DNA of 64,000 nucleotides, from positions 1,550,001 through 1,614,000 of the forward strand of contig AP026548.1 in the NCBI GenBank assembly GCA_026075535.2. The letters are read 5' to 3'. Positions 1 through 11,329 of this stretch are shown here, piece after piece (within the stretch, counting starts at the first letter, position 1; every line of letters begins with the position of its first letter). The notes under the pieces were generated by a model. The model made no database searches and was not told the origin of the DNA. It saw nothing but the letters and a program-made list of their open reading frames with translations. A program made the translations under genes and the position numbers. This DNA comes from Tricholoma matsutake. Its lineage: Eukaryota; Basidiomycota; Agaricomycetes; Agaricales; Tricholomataceae.

Positions 1-515
1 GTGTTGGTTGACAAATGCCTGCACCCAGGCAGCTGCTGTCCCTCCATTCATGAAGGACAGGGTGAAGATGATCTTTTTGTCATTCGTGTCATAGATCTGG
101 TCGTTGATTCACAAGTACAGGTCTATCTCCTGCAGGAACTTGGTGGTCTTGGTCCGCTCTCATGAGAAGTCTGTGGGTGATCAGATTCGAATGTCTTTTG
201 TAGACATCATGGGTGTGGTTGCAGTGGGTTTGGACATCTCATTATAGAGGTCGTCGGTTTCGTCTGTTAGGAAGCGGGTGGATGTTTCGGGTGGGGGTGT
301 GTGTGGTTGTTCAAAGTCTTCATCAGTGAGGAAATCTCCTCTTTGTCTGTCAGTTGATCTGTAGAACCAATGCTGTGCTGGGGTCGAGTAACGGACTAGT
401 CTTCTGTTGTATCGGTACCAAGATGAACCTGGCTGTGGTTCTGCTTCTCTTGGTGGTCGGTCTGGGGTTTGTCTAGACCCAGGTCATTGTGGTGTGTTTT
501 GAGATGTATTCCTTA
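1..515 (-). pseudogene. Ty3 family 3 gag remnant
   Basis: Reading the minus strand gives a Gag-like protein running off the left edge. The N-terminal part is rich in Arg/Tyr (around RYNRRLVRYS), followed by an acidic Thr/Pro linker and then the capsid-type stretch IIFTLSFMNGGTAAAW, which resembles the core of Ty3/gypsy Gag. At least two stops interrupt it. It lies just downstream of a minus-strand LTR and PBS, as expected of the 5' end of a Ty3 element whose body is left of the window. Role in the family: capsid formation for virus-like particles. The exact start is uncertain. Confidence 0.7.
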
Positions 516-540
516 CACCTAGGTAGGTGGGCTAGTAGAT

Positions 541-551
541 AGTTTAGATCT
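541..551 (-). promoter_or_regulatory. self-priming PBS, Ty3 family 3
   Basis: Two bases inside the 5' LTR border the plus strand reads AGTTTAGATCT. The same 11 bases lie inside the LTR in inverse orientation (778-788), 34 nt downstream of a TATA-like box (817-822 on the minus strand). So the presumed mRNA 5' end can pair with the PBS, the layout known for Tf1 of fission yeast. Seen in sequence: pairing and spacing. Inferred: self-priming. Confidence 0.65.
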
Positions 552-553
552 TA

Positions 554-1245
554 TGTTAAGGGCAAAGCCTCAACCACTCGATCTAGTCGATGTTGTTCGA
601 TGAGGTGCTTCCTCGATGAGTCGTTCAGCACTAGTCTTACTTGGAGCGTCTGACATAAGATAGGTAGTGCACTCTAGCAGGGCTTCTGCATAGAATCATT
701 CAGGTTCACGCACTAAGGGGCTTCCTTAGTGGTTTCGAGTAAGTTCGTGAGTTGCAAGTTAAGGCTGTAAATTGCCTAGATCTAAACTAAGGACATCCCT
801 ACTATGAGTCGCAGTACTTATACTAAGAGGGAGGTCCTTATCGTCCAATCGGAAAGATAGATGTGTATCAGGTAAGAATAGAAACAATAAACCTCATGCC
901 TTGCATGAGGTGTCTGATGTCATGGAGTGCTGCAGCGCAGCATGTCAGGAAACAATAAGAGATAAGCCTCATGCCTAGCATGAGGTGTCTGATGTTACGG
1001 ACCTCATGTCAAGGGGCTGTCATATCACAGCATGTGTGGGAATGGGTTTGGGTGCATGGAGTCACCATGCATCAAGGGTGCCTTCCATGGGAAGGGGATC
1101 GAATGCATGTTGTTGGCATGCATTGTGTGTGTCTGGTGTCAAGGGCATGCCTCAGGCATGAGTCAGGGAGTGCCTCCTGTCTGGAGGGGATCATCAGGTG
1201 TGTTGGGTCTGTCAGGTTCCATGAGTTACAAGGAAAATTGTAACA
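554..1245 (-). mobile_element. 5' LTR of Ty3 family 3 element
   Basis: A 692-bp LTR on the minus strand, TGTTAC...TTAACA, matching along its length the solo LTR at 21008-21701. It contains a TATA-like box and the self-complementary primer site. The repeated pair of ...CCTCATGC-N-GCATGAGG... motifs around 893-990 gives small palindromes. The gag remnant at 1-515 follows it on the minus strand, so this is the 5' LTR. Small ORFs inside it are not genes. Confidence 0.8.
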
Positions 1246-1629
1246 AGCAAGGTCAAGTCTATGAAGATGAAAAGGAGTTTATTCCATAGGTAACTGGCAA
1301 AAATTTCCTTTTTTGGTGAAGTTTATTCATTTTATTATGGCCAATTGGCCTAATGAAACCTCAGTTTTATTACAGGATCAGATGCAGCTAATGAAAAGGA
1401 GTCGATTGCACTGTTTTTCATAATTTTATCGAATTTTTTCGGGGGGGGTGGCCAAAATTTTGAGGCAAAAAACCCAATTTCTGTGATTTTGAAGAATCAG
1501 CTCATAGAATCTTCTTCATTATGCTTTAAACTGTGTGCTTTAATGGTTTTAAAGGTCTCGGAATGATTGTGATGAGCCACAAAATTTGTTCTCAAAAAGT
1601 TGTTGTGTTTGTTTGTCTGCAACTGTAGA
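1246..1629. other. no gene recognised
   Basis: About 380 bases between the family-3 LTR and a family-2 LTR fragment. I see no coding potential, terminal repeat or tandem array; it holds a short G run near 1441. It may be the genomic target of these insertions or remains of the surrounding LINE. Confidence 0.4.
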
Positions 1630-1767
1630 TGTTGGAAAGGGTACTCCACCTCTAAATATAAAACTGTCAACATGCACAAATGGGATAGAATGAAAAATTA
1701 GTAATAAAATAAGGAAAAATAATAGAAAATGAAGAATAGAAGGAAATGAAGTGAGGAAAAATATAGG
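1630..1767 (-). repeat. Ty3 family 2 LTR fragment (copy 2a, 3' side)
   Basis: About 138 bp matching the middle of the family-2 LTR seen at 16903-17339 and 56322-56690 (shared GAAAGGGTACTCCACCTC and the following AT-rich stretch). It is fused directly to the C-terminal integrase remnant, so the 3' end of the coding region and the LTR start were lost by deletion. Confidence 0.75.
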
Positions 1768-2206
1768 CAAACTCAGCCAAGGGGAGAAGATCATCTCAAT
1801 TGTCCTGATGCTCATTGACAAAGATCTGGATGTACTGCTCCAGTTCCTGGTTGACTCACTCAGTCTGGCCATCAGTTTGTGGGTGATAGGCGGTCGAAGC
1901 AAGGAGTTTGATCCCCAGAAGTCAGTACAGCTTGTGAGTGAACTCTGCCATGAACTGAGGGCCATGGTCAGAAAGGAAGGTGCCAGGAAGTCCATGTAAT
2001 TTCCACACATGGTGGAGATAGAGTTGGGTGGCACCCAGGGCGCTGACAGTGGTGTGAGTGGGAATAAAGTGAGTGCGTTTCCCCACTGAATCAACCATGC
2101 ACATCACCACATCAAACCCATTTGACTCTGGCAACTCCACCACAAAGTTGACACTGACAACATCCCAACAACTATCTGGAACAGGAAGAGGGTGTAGCTC
2201 ACCAAT
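1768..2206 (-). pseudogene. Ty3 family 2 (copy 2a) integrase, central/C part
   Basis: Minus-strand reading gives integrase core motifs: an FVVELPES stretch, the second catalytic Asp in FLSDHGPQF, and AYHPQTDGQTE with a downstream Glu region, all typical of Ty3 integrases (DNA strand transfer into the host genome). At least one stop and frame damage are present. The protein starts abruptly at 2206, in mid-domain; its N-terminal half, with the zinc-binding part, sits 14 kb away on the opposite strand (15900-16514). This is one of the two junctions of the inversion. Confidence 0.8.
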
Positions 2207-2343
2207 GCAGGGGCATGCATTCCTTAATTCCTGTGAGTTGTACATCGGTCTCCAGTCACATCAATTTGTCAACAATGCTGCAAAAATTTATTGGGCCTTC
2301 ACATACATGAAATCTGAATGCATCTATCTCTATGTGGACCATT
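2207..2343 (+). pseudogene. Ty3 family 2 (copy 2a) gag core, first part
   Basis: Plus-strand frame with the capsid-type stretch GHAFLNSCELYIGL and KIYWAFTYMKS. It resembles the retrotransposon Gag core (helical capsid domain) and is shared with copy 2b at 35641-35760. It is interrupted after position 2343 by a solo LTR and resumes at 3556. Its N-terminus is across the inversion at 16515-16739 on the minus strand. Confidence 0.75.
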
Positions 2344-3555
2344 GATGATACTCGACCCGGAAAAACCACCAAATATGCTGATGAGGCAATTGATAATGTT
2401 ATGCAAGTCAGAGGAAGGGCACGAGATGTTCTGAATGTCCATGGTCAGACCAATTGTAAGGCTACTGTTTAATATCGGCCATAGATGTAGTCCGATGAGA
2501 GAGGAAGGCATTTGGCGAGGTCCAATGCAGTATCAATCAGTATTGGTTAAGGTTGATGAAGATCGATAAGAACAATGTTGAGTGACATATATCGATGAAA
2601 GTTGATATGTGAATTTCAAGGAGTTTATTGAAGGAAAATCATGTCAAAGGAGGATAGTCGATAACTGTGATGTGCTGGATTGATTTTGAATGTCAGGACT
2701 GAAGTAGGATGAGGGTCAATCAAGAGCAATGCTAGTCGAAGAGGTTTCTCGATGATTGAGAAAACTTGTAGAAAGTTTTCAAAACTAGAAAAGAGTTTGG
2801 ACTCTTAAGACTTTATGTGAAGTGATGTATGAAGATCATTCCTTTCCTTTTTCTCCTGTTACAAGGTAGATATTACAGGCTTTTATATGTTTTAAGAGAA
2901 ACTTCCTAAAATGGTATAGGAAACATGTGTAGGAACATGAGGCAAAAGGATATGATATACATCATGAGGCCAAAATGAGACTAGAGTTCAAACAAGAAGG
3001 TGATATATCATCTGACGCAGGAGTAATAAGAAGAGGAAACCAAAAGGAGACTATCCTTTGTGTAGGGACTGCCCTAAATGTTGCGATAATCTGCCCAGCA
3101 GGTTCTGTATGCAATAAGGGCTTGGAACGAGGCTGTCCTACTATCAGCAGGTCTGAGCATGAGGTAGAACACTTCCTAGTGCATGGTACTTGATCATTGA
3201 GTCAACAAACACAGCACCCAATGTTGTTCAAAGTTTTTGAGTTTGATCGATATCGCTCAACAGTCACTGATGATGTTCGATTTTGATCAATCATAGTCAA
3301 AGTGATCAGATACATTCAAAGTTTGTTCAGAGGGTTTGTAAAACATTCCTAGGTAGTTCCAGAGTCGTGCGATGTAGTTTCAAAGGATGGTTGATGTTGC
3401 TAGTGATGTTTCGAGGCGGTCGATGTAATATTGGGATCAATAAACTTAGTCGAGGGTGGTCACACTGCTTCTGGGACTTTGTGGGAGTTAAGCAATGTGA
3501 TTAGAATGTGGTTGTAATGCTGAATTGGCCCTTGAGCCAAAGAGACCACCAATCA
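2344..3555 (+). mobile_element. solo LTR, family LTR-4 (copy a)
   Basis: About 1.2 kb, GATGATACTCGACC...CCAATCA, matching in inverse orientation the interrupted LTR at 4847-12206. Gag reading resumes on its right side, so it is a solo LTR in gag. Internal matches include the CTGCTTCTGGGAC and GTGATTAGAATGTGGTTG stretches near its 3' end. A clean TSD is not visible. ORFs inside are spurious. Confidence 0.7.
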
Positions 3556-4300
3556 CTGTATTCTGCGCCAACCTAAAGAGCTTGGTTCTCTACCTTTCTC
3601 TACTTGGGGTGACTTTCAAGCAGAGTTTGTATGCCACACCTGTCCCCTCAACAAGTGCCACAGAGCAGTGACACAGCTTGAGTCATCCTCTTACCATCAG
3701 GCATGTCAATCCATGGACGATTATGTCGATGAGTTTAAGGATTTGGTGGACATGGCAGGATATGGGGAGTGGGCTACCAGTTGTGGTGAAGTTCCAATGG
3801 GGCCTCAATCGAGAGATTCAGGACAAGATTGCACAGATCCTGAAAGGGCACCCAGCAGACAATGATATTTATGCTTGGTACAAAGCTGCTTCACTCTGTG
3901 ATGAGAACCGACTCACAAATGCGGCATTTAATGCTGCATTCCATGCTCCAACTACCACTCATGTGCCCTACACCTTCAATCAAACCCTTCCCCAGCATAA
4001 ACCCATTCCTGTCTGTCAGACTCCCGCACCAGCTGTCAATGTCCCAGTACCAATGGATGTTGATGCAGCCCATAGCTGCACATGTAGGTTGGATCTCTGC
4101 TACCACTGTGGGGAAACTGGACACATGGCCAGAGCATGTCCCCATTGTCAGGATATTTGCATGCTCACCCCTGAGGGGTGAGATGAACTCCTCCAGGACC
4201 TGTTGGTGCTTGTAGATGTTGAGGAAGCAAAGGACAAGGTTGCAGAGAAGATCAAGTCAGAAGTTGTCGAGGAGCAGGATTTTTCTGTTTGCAATGAGTG
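3556..4300 (+). pseudogene. Ty3 family 2 (copy 2a) gag C-terminal part with zinc knuckle
   Basis: Continues the Gag reading after the solo LTR: capsid C-terminal type motif with QLESSSYHQ and DDYVDEFKDLV, then, in a shifted frame, a proline-rich linker and a CCHC zinc knuckle CYHCGETGHMARACPHC near 4098-4148, which binds RNA in the family. One-base frame changes near 3755 and a TGA at 4179 break it. Downstream is an acidic Glu/Lys linker leading to protease. Confidence 0.8.
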
Positions 4301-4841
4301 AATCGCTGCCTGTCCATAACCACTTTGAAGTTTTGTCAGTTGAATTCCCAGAGAATGAATCTAATTCCATGACTGTTCCCCTCTCTGACCCTTTGAAGTT
4401 GGCTGAAGATGTACCATCTCTCCCTCTGCCCCACACCCCAGAATTAAATCATGGGAGCTCAAACTACCACACAAATATATTGTTGCATCCACTCCCTCTA
4501 CACATTCCTTGAACCTAGCAATTGAACTACAGACTACCGACACTGGACAGATACTTGGTGTCTCTGCACTCCTGGACTCTGGTGCGACTGGTCTCTTGAT
4601 CGATGCCCATCTCACACAACAACATTGCCTGAATACTCGCTCACTCTTGCATCCGATACCTGTTTATAATGTGGATGGGTCCCCAAATGAAGCTGGTGCC
4701 ATCCGAGAGGTTGTAGACCTGGTCCTCCATTACAAAGATCATAGTGAGCATGCCCTTTTTGCTGTCACTCAGTTAGGAAAGCAGAAGGTGATCTTGGGCT
4801 CTCCATGGCTTCAAGACCATAACCCAGAGGTCAACTGGCAT
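4301..4841 (+). pseudogene. Ty3 family 2 (copy 2a) protease
   Basis: Frame containing SALLDSGATGLLID near 4570, the Asp-Ser/Thr-Gly active site of retropepsins, followed by KQKVILGSPWL, the family's second conserved block. Retropepsin cleaves Gag-Pol during particle maturation. The N-terminal part is out of frame with it (stop at 4510). The reading ends at HNPEVNWHTG, where an LTR-4 copy is inserted, and resumes at 12207. Confidence 0.85.
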
Positions 4842-5118
4842 ACTGGTGATAGGTTGTCTCCTTGGCTCAAAGGCCAATTCACCATTTCAACCACATTCTA
4901 ATCACATCGGATAACTTGCATGAGGTCCCAGAAGCAGCGCGACCACTCCTGACCAAGTCTACCGAGCATGATATCGCATTGAATGCAGTTGAGCATCGTT
5001 GAGCATCATCGAACATCGTCGAACACGGTCGAGCATTGTTGAGCATCGTCGAATGCGGTCAAGCATCATCGAGCATCGTCGTCGATCATCGTCAAGCATT
5101 ATCGATCGATATCGAGAG

Positions 5119-5519
5119 TGTTAGGGCGACACCCACTATCTGCTAGCTAAGACCATGTGGGTTCTCTCTACAAGAAGGGGGCCGGATCCGCGCTCATGAT
5201 GGGGGAATTGATGGTTTTGATGTGAGGGGTTATTAATAGGTGAGTTTGTTGAGATAGGCCTTTCACACCGAAAGCGTAGGTGGAATACCTAAGAGAACAC
5301 AACTGGGGTCCCCTAGGCATATATTTAGGGTTTATATACTATGTTACATATATTGTACATTGTTGTTACCGACGCACTCATACATGCGCGTACATTTTGA
5401 TGCGTGCGAAATAAAACTCTCATGCTATCAAAATGTAGCATCATTTGGCGTCATGTAGCGTAATTCGACATAATAAAATAAAATGAAAGTTTATTAGGTA
5501 ATGGGGTGGTTTCCTAACA
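5119..5519 (-). repeat. 3' LTR of Ty3 copy 1a
   Basis: 401 bp, TGTTAGGAAACC...CCTAACA on the minus strand, preceded by the polypurine tract. Nearly identical to 10929-11329 and to 61317-61718. Confidence 0.92.
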
Positions 5520-5530
5520 TTACCCCCCTT

Positions 5531-6013
5531 TTATGCCTCGACTTCCAGGTGAGAAAATATTATGTTTGTCCCCTCTGTGAAATTTTGGTAAGGCCGGAAT
5601 TTCATCCCCTCATACACCATTCTCGCAATGCAACGCGGAGCATTTGGATTATGTTTAAAGAATTGGGCGATCACATTACGCGCTCGCTTACAATTCTCTT
5701 CAGGTTCCCATGAATTATTTTCGTCGGTATAGTTTTTCCACTTTATTAAGAACTCCAATTTGTTCCGTCGAAGACGTGAGTCTAGAATTTCTTCAACTAT
5801 GTATTCTGGAGCACCTTCTGCTATTATTGGAGGTTGTGGAGTAGTTTGTTGGCCAGGAATAGTGGGTGGACGGTAAGGGCGTAGGCGGGATACGTTAATC
5901 TCAGGATTAATCTTAAATGATCGGGGAAATTTTAGCACTACCGCATTAGGCAAGATCACTTTAGAGATCGCATATGGGCCAACTTGTTTCTCTGTAAGTT
6001 TCTTCAAAGGTCA
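5531..6013 (-). pseudogene. Ty3 copy 1a integrase C-terminus with chromodomain
   Basis: Frame following a TGA (6011-6013). It holds the GPY-like integrase tail (EKQVGPYAISKV) and an about 50-residue chromodomain from EYIVEEILDSRL through FLIKWKNY and SWEPEENC; the aromatic residues of the methyl-lysine pocket type are visible. In chromoviruses this domain directs integration to heterochromatin. Ends at TAA 5531-5533 next to the PPT. Confidence 0.88.
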
Positions 6014-7394
6014 TGGAATATTCAGGTCCTTGGTACTTAGCCATACCAAGTCACCAACTTTGTACTCTGGAGTGCGTGCTCGAGTACGATCCGCATGTCG
6101 CATCATGTCATCACGTGCTTTCTTCAATGCCACCTCTGCTTCCTCTTGTACCTTTTGCATCTTAGATACAAAATCTTCTACTGACTGTACTTTGACTTCC
6201 CTTCTGGGTTCTACTCCCATGCGAGGATGATATCCATAATTCGCAAAAAAGGGTGTCATACGAGTAGCCGAATGGAATTTGTTATTGTGGGAAAATTCGG
6301 CAATTGCCAACCATTTGGGCCAGTCAGTTTGTCGGTAGTTGACAAACATACGTAGGTACTGCTCCAACTCCTGATTCATTCTCTCTGTCTGCCCATCAGT
6401 CTGCGGATGATATGCCATAGATAATTTAGTTTGAATTCCCAATATGTTGTTTAGTTCTCGCATAAACGCAGAAGCAAATTGTGGTCCGTGATCAGAGATA
6501 ACGGTATCGGGTAACCCATGTAACCGCCATACCTGATTTAGATAGAGGCGCGCCAAGCCCAATGATGAGGTTTCTGTAGTAGTAGGAATAATATGGACCT
6601 CCTTTGTAAAGCAGTCGCATACTATGAATATTGCATCATACCCTTGAGCCTCAGGTAATCCAGTAATAAAATCCACAGATATATCTCGCCACGGCGCTTT
6701 AGGTATAGGGTTCAGCATTAATTTTCCTGCAGGTTTCTCTGGAAATTTCTTCCCCCTCATGCACGTATCACATCCATCCACATACCCCAACACATACTTC
6801 AAAATTCCGGGCCACCAATAATTTTTCATTACTAATTCCAACGTCTTCCATCTTCCTGGGTGTCCGGCAATTGGCGTATTGTGATGTAACTGGACAATCT
6901 CCCTTTGCAAATCCTGATCCTTCAGTACATACACTTTTCCTCGAAACAACACCAACCCTTGTTCCTCAGCCCATTTGTCTCCTTTGATATTACCTTTCTT
7001 CTCTCCCTTCAGAGCTTTCACGGCTTCCACTACTTCATCATCCATTTCCAAACATTGTCTAATTTTAGACAACATTTCCATTTCCGAGCTATCTATTAAT
7101 AGATGCCCTTGACACATAGCACAAATGCGAAAGTATTCAGGTTTGAGTAAGGTAACATTTTTATTGTCCTCCTCCACCCCCCTTTTATGATCAATACGTC
7201 TGGATAATGCATCTGCTTTCCTCATTAAGCTTCCCGCTTTATGGACCAAGTGAAAGTTGAAACGCGATAGGAATAGTGCCCAATGCGCTTGCCGGTGATT
7301 AAGCTTTTTAGCGGACATGAAGTATTGCAGATTTTGATGATCTGTCCAGATCTCAATCTCATGCGTACATCCCTCCAAATAATGCCTCCAATGC
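6011..7394 (-). pseudogene. Ty3 copy 1a RNase H end and integrase
   Basis: About 455 codons. RNase H motif EIWTDHQNLQYF near the start, then the HHCC zinc-binding domain (H..H, then CDTC near 6770), and the D,D(35)E core: VDFITGLPE region with Asp, VISDHGPQF, and QTDGQTERMNQELE with the catalytic Glu. All three acidic residues are present. The start is set by the upstream frameshift, not by a real initiation codon. Confidence 0.9.
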
Positions 7395-8354
7395 TCATAT
7401 TATCCCCAACATCTCTTTGTCATGCACATCATAATTCCTCTCCACATCATTCAACCCTTTTGACAAGTATGCACAAGGATGCCATTTGTCATCTTCGCAC
7501 AGCGTTGATAATACTGCTCCAGTAGCAAAATCGGATGCATCAGATTCCACTCGCAAAGGGCATGTGAAATCTACTGGGGCTAATATTGGTCCCTCCACAA
7601 ACTTCCTCTTCAACTCCTCAAACACTGTCTGCTGCTGCTCTCCCCACCTCCATACTACTCCCTTTCGCATAAGGTTATGTAAGGGTGTGGCAATTTTAGA
7701 AACATTGTGCACAAAGCGATGATAATAATTTGCGAGTCCCAAGAAGGCTTGAACCTCCTTGACACGGGTGGGCGCAGGCCAATCTGTGATCGCCTGTACC
7801 TTAATTGGATCCATTTTGATCCCATCAGGGCTGATCAATAATCCTAGGAACTTGATCTCACTTGCCCCAAACACACACTTTTCTGGTTTCAAAAATAGAA
7901 CATTCTCCGCCAACCTCCATAACACCTCCTGCACTATCGCCTCATGATTCTCTTCATCCTCCGTGAATATCAGAATATCGTCAATAAATATTATTACCAT
8001 GCCTTTGTCTATTATGTCCTTGAAAATGACGTTCATCATATTTTGAAAGGTCGGGGGACTATTAGTCATCCCAAAAAACATGACAAGCAGCTCGAAGGAT
8101 CCTCGATGCATGGCAAATGCAGCCTTCCACTCATCTCCTTTCGTTATTCGTACATTGTTATATCCCCATCATAAATCCAATTTTGTAAAGACCTTGGCTT
8201 TTCCCACCTTATCAATTATTTCTGAGATCAACGGTAGGGGGTACGCATTCTTCACTGTCCACTCATTCAGATACCTATAATCGGTACACATCCTCTTCCT
8301 TTGGTCTTTTTTGGGCACAAAGAATATTGGTGACATCTGCGGTGATTTCGAAGG
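7395..8354 (-). pseudogene. Ty3 copy 1a reverse transcriptase
   Basis: Reads from [11 protein letters not shown] through FTKLDL, the GDEWKAAF block and IIFIDDILIF (the YxDD-type catalytic box with both Asp), to KFLGLLISPDGI and the connection. RT copies element RNA into cDNA in the particle. Two TGA stops, at 8169-8171 (where the family has Arg before WGYNN) and 7395-7397, sit at expected Arg codons. Confidence 0.92.
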
Positions 8355-9437
8355 TCATATGTATCCTTTGCGCAATTGCTCCTTCAGGAATGCATCCACT
8401 TCTTCTTGTTCCATCGGAGATAACAGATATACCTTCAACTTCTTCAGCACAAACCCTGGCTTCATCTCAATCGCATGATCCCATGGCTTCTGCACCGGCA
8501 TTCGCTCAGACTCCTTCTTTTGGAACACTGACAAATGTTCATGATACACTTTTGGCACCCATTCCTCCACTGGCTTCTCCACCTTCACGATATTCTTGTC
8601 CCACGACTGTCCTCCACGAACTGCTCTAAAGGTTTGCTTCTGCTCTTCTTTCTCGATCATGATCAGAACTTCCCCATTTGGCATTTCCTCATCCTCCACT
8701 TCCTCCATTGTAACAGAATACTTTCTCGGACATTCTTTCTCTTTCTTTTTCCTTTTTTCTTTCTTCATCTTCCTCCCATACACATTACATTCCTTAGGAC
8801 AATGAGTCATTTGTACTTTCCCAGTTTTCCAATCAATTTCGGGATTATGCTTCCGTAACCACGGACATCCTATTATTAGATTGGTTTTCCCAAGATTGCA
8901 CACTTCGAATACGGCTCGCTCCTGATGCTCCTGATACTTTAGTACCATAGTCACCTCCTCCTTGATAGTTCCTCCATGATTGACTGTTCCGTCAATATTG
9001 TACGCCATTATAGGTTGCACCAGCTTGCGTGTATTAATACCATTTCCGGTAATTAAGGATTGATTAATAAATAATCCTGTAGCACCACCGTCAAGCAACG
9101 CTTCCACATCAATAGCTGCATGCGTGTCCACTGTCTTCAGTCCCACAGTCAAGGTGATTTTGGGTTCTATTCGCGCAGAGCGAATAAAGAATTTAGGGGT
9201 TTTCGGAAATGACATGTGACAATTTTCTTTGTCGCGTGATTCGCAATAGTTGTACTCCTCCTCGATTTCCTTTTCTGATTTACTCTGGGTTTCCTCGGAT
9301 ACTAATACATTGTAATGATTCTGGGTCACCAATGGGGAAACCTTCACTAGGACTCTTCCACAAAATTCTCCTGCTTGCCCTCCTCCTGCTTCACTTCCTC
9401 GATTGTAGCTCCCCTGATCTTTCTCTTCTGCTTGCAA
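8355..9437 (-). pseudogene. Ty3 copy 1a protease and RT N-terminus
   Basis: Pol frame overlapping gag by about 90 nt in the -1 frame, suggesting -1 ribosomal frameshifting or processed translation. Protease: EALLDGGATGLFIN, in which the active-site Ser of DSGA is Gly here but Ser in copy 1b, then NLIIGCPWL. A very basic Lys/Glu segment and the RT entry KPWDHAIEM follow. Ends at TGA 8355-8357 before PSKSP, where Arg is expected. Confidence 0.88.
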
Positions 9438-10441
9438 TTCTTAGAAATGTGTCCTAACTGCCCACAGTTAAAACATTTAAGTGGGGCTCGTCTCCCCACT
9501 TGATCAACCTCCATTGCCTCTTCTGGTGCTGCTGACTCCATAACTATAGGTGTCACTGCCATGGCTGGTGGCTGTGCCCTCGGAGCTTGCGCCTGAGGCG
9601 CCTTTCCCTTCTCGGACTTTCCTCCTGATGACTTTCCAAATTTACTACTTCCGTACATCAACTTTGACTCCGCCTGTTCCTGCTGATATTGCCGGTCAAG
9701 GTGCATTGCCCAATTATACCACTCGTCCAACTTCTCTGGCATAGAAGGTAGTCAGTAGATAGACTTGAATAAAGAGGGATTTAATCCTGCTTTCAAAAAC
9801 TCTACCAACGTGGCTTCTCCCATGTCCATTTGCGAAGCTTCTGCTTTGAACTGCAAAATAAATTCATCCGCCATTAAGGAACCTTGGCGCATGGTTTTTA
9901 ATTTAGCATTGGCTGTCGCCTTTGGATTAGGGTCTCCAAACTGTGCCTCCAATCTCTCCAGAAATTCCTTGAAGGTTGCAAATGGTTTATTTCCCGCAGC
10001 AATTTGATTAATAGCTTCATTTCTCCAGAACTGTGCTTTCCCCCCCTGAATGTATGAGAGAGCAAACATAATCCTAGACTTGGCTGTACGAAACTCTGGC
10101 TTCCTCCCATGGATGTACAATACTATAGAGCTGATGAAGGATTTTGTATTTTCCATGGTACCGTCAAAGATTTGCGGGGGCGCATACTTAGGTAAGCATG
10201 CTTTTCCATTTCCGGATTTCTCCACCATCTCATCCTCCTGTGATATCCACTCCACCATCTCCTCCATCTCATCATCTCTTTCTCCTATCATCTCTGGCTG
10301 TACTTCCGCTTGTCTGGGCTGTGATGCTGCCAATACTGACACTAATTGCGACATTTGTGCTGTGAGCGCATCAATTTTCGCCTCTAGTGCTGGTATGGGA
10401 ACAGGATTAGGACCGGGATTAGAAGTTGAAGGTTTGGACAT
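9347..10441 (-). pseudogene. Ty3 copy 1a gag
   Basis: ATG at 10441. N-terminal Pro/Ser-rich region, predicted coiled-coil-like stretch (EAKIDALTAQMSQLVSVL), acidic linker, then the capsid domain with FDGTMENTKSFISSI and ALSYIQGGKAQFWR, and a CCHC knuckle CFNCGQLGHISKNC. One TGA (9752-9754) breaks it; copy 1b has CGA (Arg) there, so the stop is a C-to-T change at CpG. Without that stop it would be about 365 residues, usual for the family. Confidence 0.92.
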
Positions 10442-10915
10442 AATTGTAGAATCTGTGATGAATCACTTCTTCGACAAATTCAAAATTTTCGCTTCGAGAC
10501 CTCTCCAAACGTCTACGGGTCACGTGATAAGGTTCGTCGAGGTTCGTCAATGGTTCATCGTTCGTCGGGCGCCTATTTTGACACTTCAGATCAATAACCC
10601 TTCCAACAGTGCCTGATCTCGGAGATATCACTGAATTCGGCTTGTAACTAAAATAGTTGTCTGAATAGAGTGATGTAAATCGTAACTAAACCAGATCTGA
10701 TCAGTTGTCTGGTTGCAGCTGTCCTAATGACGAGCGCTGCCTCTCGATCACTGGCAGTCGCAATGTAAGGCGAGGCCTGGCGTCAGCTTACAAACGAAAA
10801 GGTAGATTATGTATATACAAGTACTTCCAGCTTGTGCCGAAAGGATGAGTAATCGGATGTGGCGCAGTGAAACAATGATGTATGCGCAAGTAAGAGAAGG
10901 CGCACTGATATGGGA
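10442..10915 (-). other. 5' leader of Ty3 copy 1a
   Basis: About 470 bases between PBS and gag, matched by 61732-62205 of copy 1b. No ORF of note; CpG-containing and conserved between copies, probably holding packaging signals (inference). Confidence 0.6.
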
Positions 10916-10926
10916 AGTTGTGTTCT
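10916..10926 (-). promoter_or_regulatory. self-priming PBS of Ty3 copy 1a
   Basis: On the minus strand AGAACACAACT starts two bases after the 5' LTR. Its exact complement lies in the LTR (11104-11114), 34 nt downstream of TATATAAA (11141-11148, minus). This is the Tf1/sushi self-priming arrangement; no tRNA 3' end match is apparent. Confidence 0.75.
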
Positions 10927-10928
10927 TC

Positions 10929-11329
10929 TGTTAGGGCAACACCCACTATCTGCTAGCTAAGACCGTGTGGGTTCTCTCTACAAGAAGGGGGCGGGATTCG
11001 CGCTCGTGATGGGGGAATTGATGGTTTTGATGTGAGGGGTTATTAATAGGTGAGTTTGTTGAGATAGGCCTTTCACACCGAAAGCATAGGTGGAATACCT
11101 AAGAGAACACAACTGGGGTCCCCTAGGCATATATTTAGGGTTTATATACTATGTTACATATATTGTACATTGTTGTTACCGACACACTCGTACATGCACG
11201 TACATTTTGATGTGTGCGAAATAAAACTCTCATGCTCTCAAAATGTAGCATCATTTGGTGTCATGTAGCATAATTTGACATAATAAAATAAAATGAAAGT
11301 TTATTAGGTAATGGGGTGGTTTCCTAACA
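10929..11329 (-). promoter_or_regulatory. 5' LTR of Ty3 copy 1a with promoter
   Basis: 401-bp LTR with TATATAAA on the minus strand at 11141-11148 and a probable transcription start near 11114, where the primer sequence begins. Flanked outside by TSD GAGAG (11330-11334). Confidence 0.85.

Larger units (their letters stand above)
5119..11329 (-). mobile_element. Ty3/gypsy chromovirus, family 1 copy 1a (nearly full length)
   Basis: 6.2-kb minus-strand element with two 401-bp LTRs, 5-bp TSD GAGAG (5114-5118, 11330-11334), PBS, gag, protease, RT, RNase H, integrase and chromodomain, and a PPT (AAAAGGGGGG type) at about 5520-5530. The LTRs differ at 14 positions, 11 of them C/T or G/A at CpG. All five in-frame stops are TGA. 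A deletion of about 8 bp near 7380 shifts the frame between RT and RNase H. Non-autonomous as it stands, but young compared with family 2. Confidence 0.92.

Noticed and set aside
971..1289. Two ORFs of 85-90 codons
   Set aside because: They lie in the family-3 LTR and have no counterpart in the solo LTR copy; the composition is that of repeat DNA.
3283..3504. Small ORF
   Set aside because: Within an LTR-4 copy; the other copy does not keep the frame.
4985..5113. CRISPR-like array (GAGCATCGTC repeats)
   Set aside because: Units are short, degenerate and without unique spacers; it is the end of an LTR-4 copy in a eukaryotic genome.
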